Source: Pelagadaptatus aseana
Lineage (GTDB): Bacteria > Pseudomonadota > Gammaproteobacteria > Pseudomonadales > Cellvibrionaceae
Assembly: GCA_040365065.1 (NCBI GenBank)
Contig: BAABNI010000010.1
Span: 82,486 to 146,485 of the forward strand
Length of the DNA stretch: 64,000 bases
Reading direction: 5' to 3'
Both the position numbers and the translations under genes were made by a program. Numbering within the stretch: position 1 is the stretch's first letter; every line of letters begins with the position of its first letter. The notes beneath the pieces were generated by a model that was given only the letters and a program-made list of their open reading frames with translations, did no database searches and was not told the DNA's origin. This document shows, piece after piece, positions 63,840 to 64,000 of this stretch.

Positions 63840-63916
63840 TGGCGGACCGGACGGGACTCGAACCCGCGACCCCCGGCGTGACAGGCCGGTATTCTAACCA
63901 ACTGAACTACCGGTCC
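63840..63916 (-). tRNA. tRNA-Asp (GTC)
   Basis: The 77-nt gene includes an encoded CCA end. The 7-bp acceptor GGACCGG / CCGGTCC is followed by discriminator G. The D arm (TAGTTCAGTTGG) and T arm (GGGTTCGAGTCCC) are typical, and the anticodon is GTC (CCTGTCACG loop). The overall sequence closely resembles gammaproteobacterial tRNA-Asp. Confidence 0.97.
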
Positions 63917-63951
63917 GAATCGTGTGCGGCCAACTTTCAAATCAGGAAAAT

Positions 63952-64000
63952 TGGTGGGTGGTGAGGGGATCGAACCCCCGACCCTCGCCTTGTAAGGGCG
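63952..64000 (-). tRNA. tRNA-Val (TAC), 5' end outside window
   Basis: The 3' half is visible: anticodon loop CTTACAA with TAC (63992-63994), T arm (GGGGGTTCGATCCCC), acceptor strand and encoded CCA at 63952-63954. The pattern is that of gammaproteobacterial tRNA-Val(TAC). It is upstream of tRNA-Asp with 35 nt between, so they are co-transcribed. Confidence 0.95.

Noticed and set aside
1..64000. CRISPR arrays, insertion sequences, prophage
   Set aside because: I looked for regularly spaced repeats, transposase-like proteins and phage genes and saw none. The gene content is core throughout.

Overview
The window looks like core chromosome of a marine gammaproteobacterium close to the Pseudomonas/Oceanospirillales/Cellvibrionales group. 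The evidence is gene order and content. There is a complete Na+-translocating NADH:quinone oxidoreductase operon. The order nqr - long GAPDH - mfd - csiV - MTIP/nagZ/psrA - lexA/sulA - topA - uup - slt matches, as I recall it, the Pseudomonas aeruginosa PA2991-PA3020 region, and smc-zipA-ligA is a second Pseudomonas-like block. Almost every base is coding or short spacer. I see no insertion sequence, prophage, CRISPR array or rRNA operon.

Layout. (1) 1-2246: 3' end of a malic enzyme (maeB) converging on sthA, a source of NADPH next to a transhydrogenase that reoxidises it. (2) 2273-9640, minus strand: nqrABCDEF-apbE-nqrM behind a candidate promoter and a leader of about 250 nt. It encodes the pump plus the flavin-attaching enzyme and the maturation factor. 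(3) 9838-16783: GAPDH with a 135-residue N-terminal extension, an unknown lipoprotein, mfd and a CsiV-family protein. (4) 16867-20842: cold-shock protein, then the minus-strand run psrA-nagZ-mscS-MTIP behind a candidate PsrA autoregulatory operator. (5) 21132-26320: a small conserved protein, lexA-sulA behind two tandem SOS boxes, two small conserved genes and topA behind a 17-bp palindrome. (6) 26623-32680: two hypothetical proteins, uspA, an ABC-F ATPase (uup) and the lytic transglycosylase slt.

(7) 32771-41661 is the most distinctive stretch. A small protein with a CheZ-like D-x3-Q motif converges on cheV. A glutaredoxin-like protein and a DUF5610-like protein follow, then a phospho-signalling module: a double-FHA membrane protein divergent from a PP2C phosphatase and a Ser/Thr kinase. 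The kinase carries a transmembrane segment, a PEGA repeat and a formylglycine-generating-enzyme-like domain lacking the catalytic cysteines. An exported DUF3806 protein and an unknown membrane protein follow. No type VI secretion genes are present, although kinase-phosphatase-FHA trios are best known from such loci. (8) 41785-47784: a TetR regulator with an operator-like palindrome inside its promoter, an Old Yellow Enzyme-family reductase, then MoxR ATPase - CoxE-type VWA protein - MscS channel - Nudix hydrolase.

(9) 47848-52837, minus strand: acyl-CoA ligase, SCP2-domain protein, acyl-CoA dehydrogenase and an AraC regulator, with a 17-nt direct repeat at 22-bp spacing before the dehydrogenase. 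This looks like a locally regulated fatty-acid activation and beta-oxidation unit. (10) 52860-61641: small membrane protein, HAD phosphatase, unknown protein, SLT-type lipoprotein, ligA, zipA and smc. (11) 61843-64000: ccmI and ccmH apart from the rest of a ccm operon, then tRNA-Asp(GTC) and a partial tRNA-Val(TAC).

I found no wholly new system that I can defend. The best candidates for novelty are the kinase/phosphatase/FHA module, the CheZ-like/CheV pair, the nqrA leader and several unannotated operators.
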